Assembly: GCA_030594815.1 (NCBI GenBank)
Contig: JAUVEN010000022.1
Span: 1 to 33,102, forward strand
Source of the DNA: Gammaproteobacteria bacterium
Lineage (GTDB): Bacteria; Pseudomonadota; Gammaproteobacteria; UBA6429; Thiohalophilaceae
DNA: 33,102 nt
Direction of reading: 5' to 3'
Below, in pieces: positions 16,948 through 24,896 of the stretch; positions within the stretch are counted from its first letter, which is position 1, and every line of letters starts with the position of its first letter. Under the pieces are notes generated by a model. That model ran no database searches. It had not been told where the DNA came from and saw only the letters and a program-made list of their open reading frames with translations. The position numbers and the translations under genes are program-made.

Positions 16948-17529
16948 ATGAAAAATACAATTGGAATAATAAGTTTATTACTTATCTCACAATCATTACT
17001 TGCAGAAGAAATGCCAACAGAGCCTGCGACAACTCAATTAATTGAATCTGATACAGCCGTTGTTGAAACAGCGCCTGCAACAGCACCGGCGGCGCAGGTG
17101 ATGAAAGAACAAAGTGGTTTTTCACGTGGAAGTGTTGTTCGCTCAGCATTTACCAGAACAATTGATGAACGTGAACCAACCGAAAACCTGGAAAATTTAA
17201 CTAACGAAAGTGGACAAGTAAAATTCTTTACTGAGCTACGTGATATGAGTGGACAGACGGCAATTCATCGTTGGGAATATGATGGCAAGGTTGTTGCGGA
17301 AATAGAGTTTAACGTTAAAGGTCCTCGCTGGCGTGTATGGTCAAGTAAAAGTTTCGTTCCTGAGTGGACCGGAGATTGGAAAGTATCTGTGATTAATGGT
17401 GCTGGCGAAGTGATATCTGAAAAAAATCTTAGTTATGATGTTGCGACTGCTGCACCTGAAACAGCTCCAGCGGCAATATCAGAGCCAGAAGCTGCTCCTA
17501 CAGGCAGTGCTTCTGAAACAATGCAGTAA
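16948..17529 (+). CDS. Exported DUF2914 domain protein
   Basis: A protein of 193 residues with an N-terminal signal peptide (about 1-19, cleavage near LLA-EE). A linker rich in Ala, Pro, Thr and Glu (20-52) leads to a DUF2914 domain at about 60-165. The family pattern is clear: VVRSAFTRTIDEREPTENL, FFTELRDMSGQTAIHRWEYDGK, GPRWRVWSSKSFVPEWTGDWKVSVI. A second Ala/Pro/Glu-rich tail follows. The domain has a predicted beta-sandwich look and no catalytic motif. Its function is unknown; periplasmic location is inferred from the signal. GGAGA provides the ribosome site. A terminator follows at 17561. Confidence 0.85.
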   Translation: MKNTIGIISLLLISQSLLAEEMPTEPATTQLIESDTAVVETAPATAPAAQVMKEQSGFSRGSVVRSAFTRTIDEREPTENLENLTNESGQVKFFTELRDMSGQTAIHRWEYDGKVVAEIEFNVKGPRWRVWSSKSFVPEWTGDWKVSVINGAGEVISEKNLSYDVATAAPETAPAAISEPEAAPTGSASETMQ

Positions 17530-17560
17530 GTAAGTTAAGTTACTGTATTTTAAGCTGTTT

Positions 17561-17606
17561 AAATACGTTTCACTTATATTGATTTAGGCGAAGCGTATTT
17601 TTTTGT
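17561..17606 (+). terminator. Intrinsic terminator after the DUF2914 gene
   Basis: AAATACGTTTC (17561-17571) pairs with GAAGCGTATTT (17590-17600) with a single G-U pair, around an 18-base loop, and is followed by T residues. Confidence 0.6.
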
Positions 17607-17731
17607 CTATTATTTATATATTGGCTTAGAAACAGTGCAAATTTCACAGACGGTGCTAATGTTGTAGGGAGAGGAGTCGCTTTTTTGTTGTAGGTGAGTG
17701 CTAATTTACTTGGAGCTTATGGAGAACGATC

Positions 17732-18019
17732 ATGGCAATTGCACTGTGTAATCCTGAAATTGGTTTATGGTATCGGGATGTTCAAAATCGTTTATTTGAA
17801 GTTGTTGCAATAGAGAATGAAGACGCGATTGAGGTACAGTATTACGATGGTGATGTTACTGAGTTTGATCGAGAAAGCTGGGATCTATTGTGCGTTAATG
17901 TCATCTCTGAACCTGGCTTGAGTTTAAATATATTGGGAGAAATATTTGAAGATGATTTAGCTTTTGATGCATTGAAAACCATCAGCTGGGATGATGTTGT
18001 TAGCGATATAGAAAATTAG
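17732..18019 (+). CDS. Small acidic protein, DUF6763-like
   Basis: A protein of 95 residues, strongly acidic and Trp-containing, with no signal peptide or membrane segment. It begins MAIALCNPEIGLWYRDVQNRLFEVVAIENED. The NPxIGxWYRD start, a central YYDGDVTEFD and the acidic SW segment recall the small proteins annotated DUF6763 in sulfur-oxidising gammaproteobacteria; this is from memory and is not certain. A GGAG site lies before the ATG. The stop overlaps the end of the broken DUF1272 frame on the other strand. Function unknown. Confidence 0.75.
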   Translation: MAIALCNPEIGLWYRDVQNRLFEVVAIENEDAIEVQYYDGDVTEFDRESWDLLCVNVISEPGLSLNILGEIFEDDLAFDALKTISWDDVVSDIEN

Positions 18020-18255
18020 TTTTTTATAATTCGCTTTTTTGATGCAGGATATTTAAGAAGTTCTTCCTTTGGTCGAATAGGTCGCGGGACGAAGTTGCCA
18101 CCACGCTTGGTTTAGATAGTGGTGCAGCAACCTTTTAGTTCCGTTTCTACACAATTTTTACAAAATGTGCACTCGAAAGAACAAATCATCGCCTCTTCTG
18201 AATCTGCAGGAAGATCCTTGTTACAATATTCACAATTTGGTCTAAGTTCTAACAT
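18016..18255 (-). pseudogene. DUF1272 (small Cys-rich protein) gene interrupted by an in-frame stop
   Basis: Reading left from the ATG at 18255, the frame gives MLELRPNCEYCNKDLPADS, then ICSFECTFCKNCVE. This is the DUF1272 signature, with paired cysteines that probably bind zinc. At codon 48 there is TAA (18112-18114). The same frame then resumes GGNFVPRPIRP and KYPASKKR, the expected C-terminus, and stops at 18016. Against the usual GxCPNCGG junction, about four extra codons surround the stop and the third Cys-x2-Cys pair is spoiled. As it stands only 47 residues would be made. An assembly error is possible. The whole 80-codon frame is otherwise intact, so the break looks recent. Confidence 0.8.
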
Positions 18256-18266
18256 ATATTTTCTTT

Positions 18267-18344
18267 GTTGGAGTAGGTGGGGTCAAGCGAAGCGGAACCA
18301 ACGAAAAAGATGGATCCGTCACATTGTTTCTTGATCCATCCTAC
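18267..18344. repeat. Palindromic repeat upstream of the broken DUF1272 gene
   Basis: An outer stem GTAGG (18273-18277) / CCTAC (18340-18344) encloses GATGGATC (18309-18316) / GATCCATC (18333-18340), and GTTGG (18267-18271) pairs with CCAAC (18298-18302). It resembles the widespread GTAGG...CCTAC repeats of gammaproteobacterial intergenic regions. Confidence 0.6.
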
Positions 18345-18358
18345 TTACTGTGCACGGA

Positions 18359-18611
18359 TAGCGAAAAGCCAGAGAACAAGGCGAAACTCAACGAAAAAGC
18401 GGAGTGTACGATGAGGTCGTTCTCGCACATCCCTCGGTAATTGCTCCTGCATTACCCTACCTCCTGCGTCCATGCAGTCGTGTGCTACACGACACCTGAA
18501 CATCCTTGTTCAATGTACATGAGCACCCCAAGAGTATTTCCTCGTATTGTTTACAACAATACTCAGGGCACTTTTGAGTTGGGTTTCAACGCCGTAATCT
18601 GGCTTCGCAGC
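18359..18611 (-). repeat. MITE-like element B, filled with the 47-nt module
   Basis: Read on the minus strand, this is the same family as element D (31295-31503). The shared blocks include AGATTACGGCGTTGAAA, TACTCTTGGGGTGCTCATG and TACACTCCGCTTTTTCGTT. The terminal repeats are imperfect (TAGCGAAAAGCCAGA at the left end, complement of GCTGCGAAGCCAGA at the right end). It is 253 bp against 209 bp for D; the difference is essentially the 47-nt module. It has no coding capacity and abuts the ettA stop codon. Confidence 0.85.
18435..18481 (-). repeat. 47-nt hairpin module, copy B
   Basis: On the minus strand it reads ACGACTGCATGGACGCAGG onwards like copy A. The stem is GTAAT/ATTAC instead of GCAAC/GTTGC, with the loop GCAGGAGCA unchanged. 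Element D lacks these bases at the matching position. Confidence 0.85.
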
Positions 18612-18619
18612 ATTCGTGG

Positions 18620-20284
18620 TTATGCATCCAGTTTTTTGTATTTAATACGGTGTGGTAACGCATCATCCCCAAGGCGACGTTTTCTATCTTCCTCATAATC
18701 TGCGTAGTTTCCTTCAAACCATTCAACATGACTATCACCTTCAAACGCCAGTATATGAGTTGCAATTCGATCAAGGAACCAGCGATCATGTGAAATGACC
18801 ACAACACAACCGGCATATTCTAAAATGGCTTCTTCTAATGCACGTAAGGTTTCAATATCCAAATCATTTGTGGGTTCATCAAGCAGTAATACGTTGCCTC
18901 CACTTTTAAGTAATTTCGCCAGATGCACCCGGTTACGTTCACCACCGGATAGATCGCCCACCCGTTTTTGTTGGTCTGAGCCATTGAAATTAAAACGTGA
19001 AACATAAGCGCGACTATTAAGTTCAAACTCACCAACCGTCATAATGTCATGTTCATCTGCAATTTCCTGCCAGACCGTTTTATTATCATCGAGAGAATCA
19101 CGGCTTTGATCAACGTAAGAAATTTGAACAGTGTCACCGATGCGTAATTCACCACCATCAGGTTGTTCTTCACCAGCCATCATGCGAAATAGAGTTGTTT
19201 TACCCGCACCATTTGCACCAATAATGCCGACGATGCCACCACGAGGTAAGTTAAAGTTTAAATTTTCAAATAACACTTTGTCACCAAAGCTTTTGCTAAT
19301 ATTATTTGCCTCAATAACCAACTCACCTAGACGAGGCCCTGGTGGAACGAACAACTCATTGGTTTCATTACGTTTTTGGTAGTCTTTGGATGCCATTTCT
19401 TCATAACGGGCAAGACGTGCTTTGCTTTTAGCGTGACGGCCTTTAGCATTGGATCGTACCCACTCCAATTCAGTTTTCATGGCTTTGGCATGTGCGCTTT
19501 CCTGTTTTTTCTCCATCTTGAGGCGATTGCCTTTTTGCTCTAACCAGGATGAATAGTTTCCTTCCCACGGAATACCTTCACCACGATCAAGTTCAAGAAT
19601 CCAACCTGCAACATTATCTAAGAAGTAACGATCATGGGTGACAGCAACAACGGTACTGGGGTAGTCGTGTAAGAAGCGCTCTAACCAGGCAACAGATTCA
19701 GCATCAAGATGATTCGTTGGTTCATCGAGTAATAACATATCGGGTTTAGATAAAAGTAATTTACAGAGTGCAACACGGCGGCGTTCACCACCGGATAATT
19801 TGGTGACATCAGCATCCCAGGGTGGCAAGCGTAAAGCATCGGCTGCAACTTCTAAGGTTCGCTCAATATTATGTCCATCAGTTGCCTGGATTAAGTTTTC
19901 CAGCTTCGCTTGTTCTGCTGCGAGAGCGTCAAAGTCAGCATCTGCCTCAGCATAAGCGGCATATACTTCATCAAGACGAGTTAGTGCAGCTTTAATTTCT
20001 CCCAGACCTTCTTCAACATTTCCACGAACATCTTTATCAGGATCGAGCTGAGGTTCTTGTGGTAAATAGCCAATGTTAATACCTGGCTGTGGACGGGCTT
20101 CACCGTCAACTTCCGTATCCAGTCCTGCCATAATTTTTAATAAAGTGGATTTACCTGAGCCATTAAGCCCCAAAACACCGATTTTTGCGCCAGGGAAAAA
20201 TGATAGCGAAATATCTTTTAATATGACGCGCTTTGGTGGCACGATTTTGCTGACCTGGTTCATGGTGTAAATATATTGAGCCAT
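18620..20284 (-). CDS. ettA: Energy-dependent translational throttle protein EttA (ABC-F)
   Basis: ABC-F ATPase that binds the ribosomal E site and gates the first elongation steps according to ADP/ATP ratio. Starting at the ATG at 20284 ([13 protein letters not shown]) it is 555 residues, the same as E. coli EttA; an upstream in-frame start adds only four residues. There are two ABC domains. The first has Walker [10 protein letters not shown], signature [11 protein letters not shown] and [11 protein letters not shown]. The second has [20 protein letters not shown] and [11 protein letters not shown]. Between them is the P-site tRNA interaction region containing [19 protein letters not shown]. 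The identity to EttA is high throughout. The C-terminus lies next to repeat element B. Confidence 0.96.
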   Translation of the reverse strand: MAQYIYTMNQVSKIVPPKRVILKDISLSFFPGAKIGVLGLNGSGKSTLLKIMAGLDTEVDGEARPQPGINIGYLPQEPQLDPDKDVRGNVEEGLGEIKAALTRLDEVYAAYAEADADFDALAAEQAKLENLIQATDGHNIERTLEVAADALRLPPWDADVTKLSGGERRRVALCKLLLSKPDMLLLDEPTNHLDAESVAWLERFLHDYPSTVVAVTHDRYFLDNVAGWILELDRGEGIPWEGNYSSWLEQKGNRLKMEKKQESAHAKAMKTELEWVRSNAKGRHAKSKARLARYEEMASKDYQKRNETNELFVPPGPRLGELVIEANNISKSFGDKVLFENLNFNLPRGGIVGIIGANGAGKTTLFRMMAGEEQPDGGELRIGDTVQISYVDQSRDSLDDNKTVWQEIADEHDIMTVGEFELNSRAYVSRFNFNGSDQQKRVGDLSGGERNRVHLAKLLKSGGNVLLLDEPTNDLDIETLRALEEAILEYAGCVVVISHDRWFLDRIATHILAFEGDSHVEWFEGNYADYEEDRKRRLGDDALPHRIKYKKLDA

Positions 20285-20475
20285 TGATAAATCCAAATTA
20301 AGTTTTAAAAGTTAGAGAAAGATAATAGTACTGTGTCTGTTTTGTGAGTGAAATAAATTTAAGCATATTTTTGTAAAAATAATGAAAATATCATTATCCC
20401 TCTAAAGCTTGAGGCAATTTTGGACGATAAACTGGTTGGTAAGTACCTAAAATTTAATGTTTATGAGTAAGACTG

Positions 20476-22047
20476 ATGAAAAAGAATTTACCTATTACGG
20501 ATCATGAAGTTACCTTTGATACCAGCGTTGCGCTTACTACAACAACGGATCTCAAAGGTGCTTTTACTTATGTAAATCAGGACTTTTTAAATGTCAGTGG
20601 TTTTTCGACTGATGAGTTAATGGGAAAAAATCATAATATTGTTCGACATCCGGACATGCCTTCTGCGGCGTTTGAAGATTTATGGACAACAGTAAAATCG
20701 GGTAAGAGCTGGATGGGGTTGGTGAAAAACCGATGCAAAAATGGAGATTATTACTGGGTCGACGCTTTTGTAACTCCGCTGGCAAAGAATGGTGAGATTA
20801 CAGGATATGAATCAACACGTGTAAAACTCTCTTCAATACGCAAAAAAGCTGCTGTTGCCCTATATAAAAAGATTAACGCGGGTAAAAAAATCAAACTGAA
20901 AAGTTTAAGCTTTTTACATAAGCAGATATTAACCGGGTCGCTTTTTCAACTATTTATATCGACGCTTTTAGCTACAATGGGTTTATTAAGTGTTCCTGTT
21001 GCAGCGGTGGCCTGGGTGGGCATCAGTCTTATTTGGGCAGGCATTTCTTATTATCAATTACAGGATTTTCAAAAATTACTTAATCGGTCGAAAACGATTA
21101 TAGACAATCCGCTTATGACACTGGCTTATTACGGTAAAGTAGATGATGTGAGTCAAATTCGGCTTTCAGTTCGAATGATGAGATCAAAATTACGTGCTGT
21201 AGTGAAAAGAATCGTGCGCGCGGCAGAGCAATTAAGTGAACAAGCGCAAAATGGAGTGAATGTTGCGAATGCATCAAATGCCAACATTAATATGCAAAAG
21301 CAAGAGCTGGAAATGGTTGCTACCGCGGTAAATGAAATGACGGCAGCGGTACAAGAAGTCGCACAAAGTACATCGAATGCGGCTCAGGCAACACATGATG
21401 CCAGCGGTATGGCACGACAAGGTGCGTTAACCATTACGGATGCGATTGGTATTATTGATTCGCTTGATGCGAATGTATCTACCGCATCAAGCTCAATATC
21501 TCAACTGAAAATGGATAGTGAAAATATCGGTGGTGTTCTGGATGTTATTCGTAGTATTGCAGAACAAACTAATTTACTGGCGCTTAACGCAGCGATTGAA
21601 GCCGCACGCGCAGGTGAACAAGGTCGTGGTTTTGCGGTGGTTGCTGATGAAGTGCGGACACTGGCTAGTCGTTCCCATGATGCAACCCAGGAAATTCAGG
21701 AAATGATTGAGAAATTGCAGCAGGGTGTTGCGACTGCGGTTGCTAATATGGAAGAAGTGAGTAAACGTGCAGCAGAAGGGGTTGCTCAAGTAGAGGAATC
21801 TGCGGAAGCCCTGGCTGAAATGTCTGGCTCCGTTTCAGTGATAAATGATATGAATACACATATTGCTGCCGCAACAGAAGAACAAAGCGCGGTTGCGGGA
21901 GAAATTAGCCAAAACATTGAACATATCAATCAACTTTCTTCAGAAACAGCTCAAAGTTCTCAGCAAACGCAGCAAACCAGCGAAAATCTAACGGAACTCG
22001 CCATGGATCTGAGATCAATGGTCGAACAACTCAATGATGAGACTTAG
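20476..22047 (+). CDS. Aer-type PAS chemoreceptor (methyl-accepting chemotaxis protein)
   Basis: A protein of 523 residues. The N-terminal PAS domain (about 15-115) has [21 protein letters not shown] and [17 protein letters not shown], which closely resemble the FAD-binding PAS of Aer. A hydrophobic hairpin (about 150-195) anchors it with no periplasmic domain. A HAMP-like stretch is followed by the MCP signalling domain (about 240-520), with the conserved tip [20 protein letters not shown] and [15 protein letters not shown]. No C-terminal NWETF-type CheR tether is present. Redox or energy taxis is the likely role, but the FAD ligand is inferred. No che genes are nearby. Confidence 0.92.
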   Translation: MKKNLPITDHEVTFDTSVALTTTTDLKGAFTYVNQDFLNVSGFSTDELMGKNHNIVRHPDMPSAAFEDLWTTVKSGKSWMGLVKNRCKNGDYYWVDAFVTPLAKNGEITGYESTRVKLSSIRKKAAVALYKKINAGKKIKLKSLSFLHKQILTGSLFQLFISTLLATMGLLSVPVAAVAWVGISLIWAGISYYQLQDFQKLLNRSKTIIDNPLMTLAYYGKVDDVSQIRLSVRMMRSKLRAVVKRIVRAAEQLSEQAQNGVNVANASNANINMQKQELEMVATAVNEMTAAVQEVAQSTSNAAQATHDASGMARQGALTITDAIGIIDSLDANVSTASSSISQLKMDSENIGGVLDVIRSIAEQTNLLALNAAIEAARAGEQGRGFAVVADEVRTLASRSHDATQEIQEMIEKLQQGVATAVANMEEVSKRAAEGVAQVEESAEALAEMSGSVSVINDMNTHIAAATEEQSAVAGEISQNIEHINQLSSETAQSSQQTQQTSENLTELAMDLRSMVEQLNDET

Positions 22048-22279
22048 TTAATTTACTGTTTTAAGGTGGTAGTATTGAGGGAGAGGGGCATTTTTCTCTC
22101 TAATTATCCCATATAAGAAATTAGTTAATTCTGTACTCTGCAATTTAATCATATTATTAACTTCTAACTCATTAGTTCTATTCATGTTTCCTTAGAACCC
22201 TGCTATCCTTCGCCTCCATAGTTTTCCCAATGTGGATATAGAATAATATAATGGTCGAGAGGCCGTAAGAGTAAACATT

Positions 22280-23191
22280 ATGTCTGATAGACGATTACAG
22301 GTTTTTTACACGGTAGCGCGCTTATTAAGCTTCACTAAAGCCGCAGAAGAGCTGCATATGACGCAACCGGCAGTTACGTTCCAGGTGCGTCAGTTGGAAG
22401 AGCAGTTTAATACCCGGTTATTTGATCGCACCCATAATCGAATAAGCCTGACTGAAGCCGGTAAAAAAGTGTATGAATGCGGCGGACGTATTTTCGAAAT
22501 TTATGCAGAAATGGATAATGCAGTACGTCAATTAACCGGTGATATCAGTGGTGTGCTCATTCTTGGTGCCAGTACGACAATTGCTGAATATATGTTGCCA
22601 GTATTATTAGGTGATTTCAAAGCCGAGCATCCAGATGTTACGGTTCGTTTAAAAGTAGCGAATACCGATGGTATCGTTTCACAAGTTGAAAACAATGCGA
22701 TTGATCTTGGTGTGGTAGAGGCACCTGTTACTAATAAGAACCTGGTTGTTGAAGAATGTAGCACAGATCAACTTGTTGTGATTGTTGCTCCAGGACATGA
22801 CTTAGCGAATGAAAGTGTTATACCTCTTAAACGGCTGGCAGAATTTCCATTCATATGCCGTGAAGAAGGATCGGGAACACGTGAAGTCATGCTTGAAAGT
22901 ATGCATGCTTCAGGTATTGAAGAATGTGAACTTCGAGTTTCGATGGAGTTGGGCAGTATCGAGTCAATTAAAGGTGCGGTTGAAGCTGGAATGGGAATCT
23001 CTGTTATTTCATCTGCCACAATTCAAAAAGAAATTAAGCTCGGTACTCTGGTGGCAATTAAAACAGAGCCACCGATTGTACGTCCTTTCTCTTTTGTCCA
23101 TCAAAAACAGAAATTCCGTATGAGTGCGATGGATGAGTTGCTGAGTTTTGCACGGAATTATTGTAAATCCTATCATGCAGATAAGAGCTAA
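22280..23191 (+). CDS. LysR family transcriptional regulator (CysL-like)
   Basis: A protein of 303 residues. The N-terminal winged helix-turn-helix (about 1-60) has FTKAAEELHMTQPAVTFQVRQLEEQFNTRLFDRT. The effector-binding domain (about 90-295) follows, with REEGSGTREVMLE and GAVEAGMGISVISS. The REEGSGTR ligand loop and overall look resemble the CysL/YwfK subgroup, some members of which control sulfite or cysteine metabolism. This subgroup call is tentative, and the target genes cannot be read from the context. The next gene is on the same strand but 56 bases away. Confidence 0.85.
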   Translation: MSDRRLQVFYTVARLLSFTKAAEELHMTQPAVTFQVRQLEEQFNTRLFDRTHNRISLTEAGKKVYECGGRIFEIYAEMDNAVRQLTGDISGVLILGASTTIAEYMLPVLLGDFKAEHPDVTVRLKVANTDGIVSQVENNAIDLGVVEAPVTNKNLVVEECSTDQLVVIVAPGHDLANESVIPLKRLAEFPFICREEGSGTREVMLESMHASGIEECELRVSMELGSIESIKGAVEAGMGISVISSATIQKEIKLGTLVAIKTEPPIVRPFSFVHQKQKFRMSAMDELLSFARNYCKSYHADKS

Positions 23192-23247
23192 TTTAGTTAG
23201 GGCATACTTGAGTTCAATATTATAATAATTGAGTTTAAATATATCCT

Positions 23248-23622
23248 GTGAAAAAAAGTACCAAGAAACTATTAGAGTTTTACCGCAGCCTTCCTGATGA
23301 AGTTGCAGAGCAGTTACTCGATTATGCTGAATTTCTGGCTTTACGTCATAATGTAGAGATTCAAGCGATATCTTCGCCCGAAGATATTTCCCGTCCGAAT
23401 AAAGAATCTGTCGTTGTTGCAGTTAAGCGCTTAACCGCAACTTACCCAATGGTAAACAAGGATAAACTTCTCGATAAAACTGCCTCGTTAGTTAGTCAAA
23501 ACATGCTTCAAGGGCGTGATGCAATTGAAGTAATTGACGAGCTTGAAATCATCTTTCGTCAGCATTACGAGATACTTGTTAGTGAATCAAAGGCAGAAGT
23601 AAATCAGGAAGAGTCTGAATGA
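23248..23622 (+). CDS. Small DUF2281-like hypothetical protein upstream of the PerM-type gene
   Basis: A protein of 124 residues, soluble and mostly helical, with a GTG start. The segment FYRSLPDEVAEQLLDYAEFLALR resembles the short LPxE...ADFLxFL motif of DUF2281-type proteins. The rest (KRLTATYPMVNKDKLLDKTASLV, then an acidic C-terminus) is not recognised. Its stop overlaps the next start by 4 bases (ATGA), so it is translationally coupled to the AI-2E/PerM family gene and probably works with it. No clear ribosome site is seen before the GTG, so the start is uncertain. Confidence 0.75.
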   Translation: MKKSTKKLLEFYRSLPDEVAEQLLDYAEFLALRHNVEIQAISSPEDISRPNKESVVVAVKRLTATYPMVNKDKLLDKTASLVSQNMLQGRDAIEVIDELEIIFRQHYEILVSESKAEVNQEESE

Positions 23623-24677
23623 TTGAGCTGGTTAAGACATGGTACAACCGGTATTTTTCTGATCCTCAGGCGATTATTCTAACGGCGGTTTTAATTGTTG
23701 GTGCGACTATTGTTTTAACAATGGGTGATATGTTGTTGCCTGTATTTGCTTCAATTGTTATCGCCTATTTGCTTGAAGGTGTTGTGCGACGAATGCAACA
23801 CTACGGTTCGAAACGTCTTACCTCTGTTATTCTTGTGTTTGCCATCTTTGTGGCATTTTTAATCTTTCTTTTCTTTGGTATTGCACCGTTAGTTTCCAGT
23901 CAGTTAAGTGAATTATTTAAAGAGTTACCGCGTTATTTAACACAAGGCCAGCAACTGTTATTACAACTGCCGGAAATTTATTCATTTATTTCTGAAAAAC
24001 AGGTTATAGAGTTAAATGATTTAATTAACCGTGAGATAACCGGCTTAGGCTCACAGATTGTTAGCCTGTCATTTTCATCCATTCCAGGTTTGATCACGTT
24101 AGCCGTTTATATTTTTCTTGTACCGGTACTTGTTTTTTTGTTTATGAAAGACAAAGAACGTATCTGGCTATGGTTTGGTGAGATGTTGCCAAAAGATCGC
24201 ATTTTAGTTTCTCAGGTTTCAGATGAAATGGATTTACAGTTAGGTAAGTATATTCGCGGTAAGTTTTTTGAAATTATGGTTGTGGGTGTAGTGACGTATA
24301 TTGGATTCGCAATTCTTGGAATTAAATATGCGATTTTATTATCTGTCCTGGTCGGCATATCTGTTTTAATTCCATACATTGGTGCAGCGGTTGTCACTAT
24401 TCCTGTTGTGTTGATTGCGTTTTTCCAATGGGGCTGGACTAATGAGTTCTTTTGGTTAATTGGTTTCTTTGGCATAAGCCAGGCGCTTGATGGAACAATA
24501 CTTGTTCCCTGGTTATTTTCCGGATTAGTTAACCTGCATCCCATTGCCATTATTGTTAGTGTATTAGTGTTTGGTGGCTTGTGGGGTTTTTGGGGGGTAT
24601 TCTTTGCTATTCCGCTCGCGACATTAGTGAGCGCTGTCATTCATGCATGGCCACGGATCGAAGCTGCTACAGAATAA
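23619..24677 (+). CDS. AI-2E/PerM family transporter
   Basis: Inner-membrane protein of 352 residues in the AI-2E transporter (UPF0118, PerM/YhhT) family. About eight transmembrane helices are seen: a pair near residues 18-55, one at about 65-90, a large loop (about 92-150), and five or more toward the C-terminus. The family landmarks are LPKDR, LGKYIRGKFFEIMVVGVV, YAILLSVLVGISVLIPYIGA and the Pro-rich FFAIPLATLVSAV end. Family members are variously reported as autoinducer-2 exporters or Na+/H+ antiporters. The substrate here is unknown. It is coupled to the upstream small gene. Confidence 0.9.
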   Translation: MIELVKTWYNRYFSDPQAIILTAVLIVGATIVLTMGDMLLPVFASIVIAYLLEGVVRRMQHYGSKRLTSVILVFAIFVAFLIFLFFGIAPLVSSQLSELFKELPRYLTQGQQLLLQLPEIYSFISEKQVIELNDLINREITGLGSQIVSLSFSSIPGLITLAVYIFLVPVLVFLFMKDKERIWLWFGEMLPKDRILVSQVSDEMDLQLGKYIRGKFFEIMVVGVVTYIGFAILGIKYAILLSVLVGISVLIPYIGAAVVTIPVVLIAFFQWGWTNEFFWLIGFFGISQALDGTILVPWLFSGLVNLHPIAIIVSVLVFGGLWGFWGVFFAIPLATLVSAVIHAWPRIEAATE

Positions 24678-24691
24678 AAAATCAAGAGACT

Positions 24692-24878
24692 TCAACGCAA
24701 AGGCGCAAAGAACGCCAAGGTTCGCAAGGAAAAACCAAATAATAATTCATAAGATGGTTGACGAAATAAACTAATACTTTAGTTTTGGTTTATTTGCTAT
24801 TTCTCATCTAGAAAAAAGCAGCCAAGCTCTACAAGCAATTTTTGATTTTCCTTTGCGTTCTTTGCGCCTTTGCGTTGA
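24692..24878. repeat. Inverted-repeat element between the PerM-type gene and phoH
   Basis: The arms share TCAACGCAAAGGCGCAAAG (left, from 24692) and its complement CTTTGCGCCTTTGCGTTGA (right, ending at 24878), each extended by a diverging GCAAGG/GCAAAGG tail. About 110 bases lie between. The arm is built of 8-9-base units (CGCAAAGG, CGCAAAGAA). It sits between two convergent genes and has no protein-coding content. Confidence 0.88.
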
Positions 24879-24896
24879 GAATATTTTGACTTTGAC

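Noticed and set aside
18119-18698. Two short forward frames (18119-18334 and 18441-18698)
   Set aside because: The first is antisense to the DUF1272 remnant and enters a repeat; the second lies in repeat element B.
22070-22115. GAGAG/CTCTC hairpin after the Aer-type gene as a terminator
   Set aside because: Stem only about 5 bp with no T-run after it; too weak to call.
24212-24640. 142-codon minus-strand frame
   Set aside because: Complement of transmembrane codons of the PerM-family gene.
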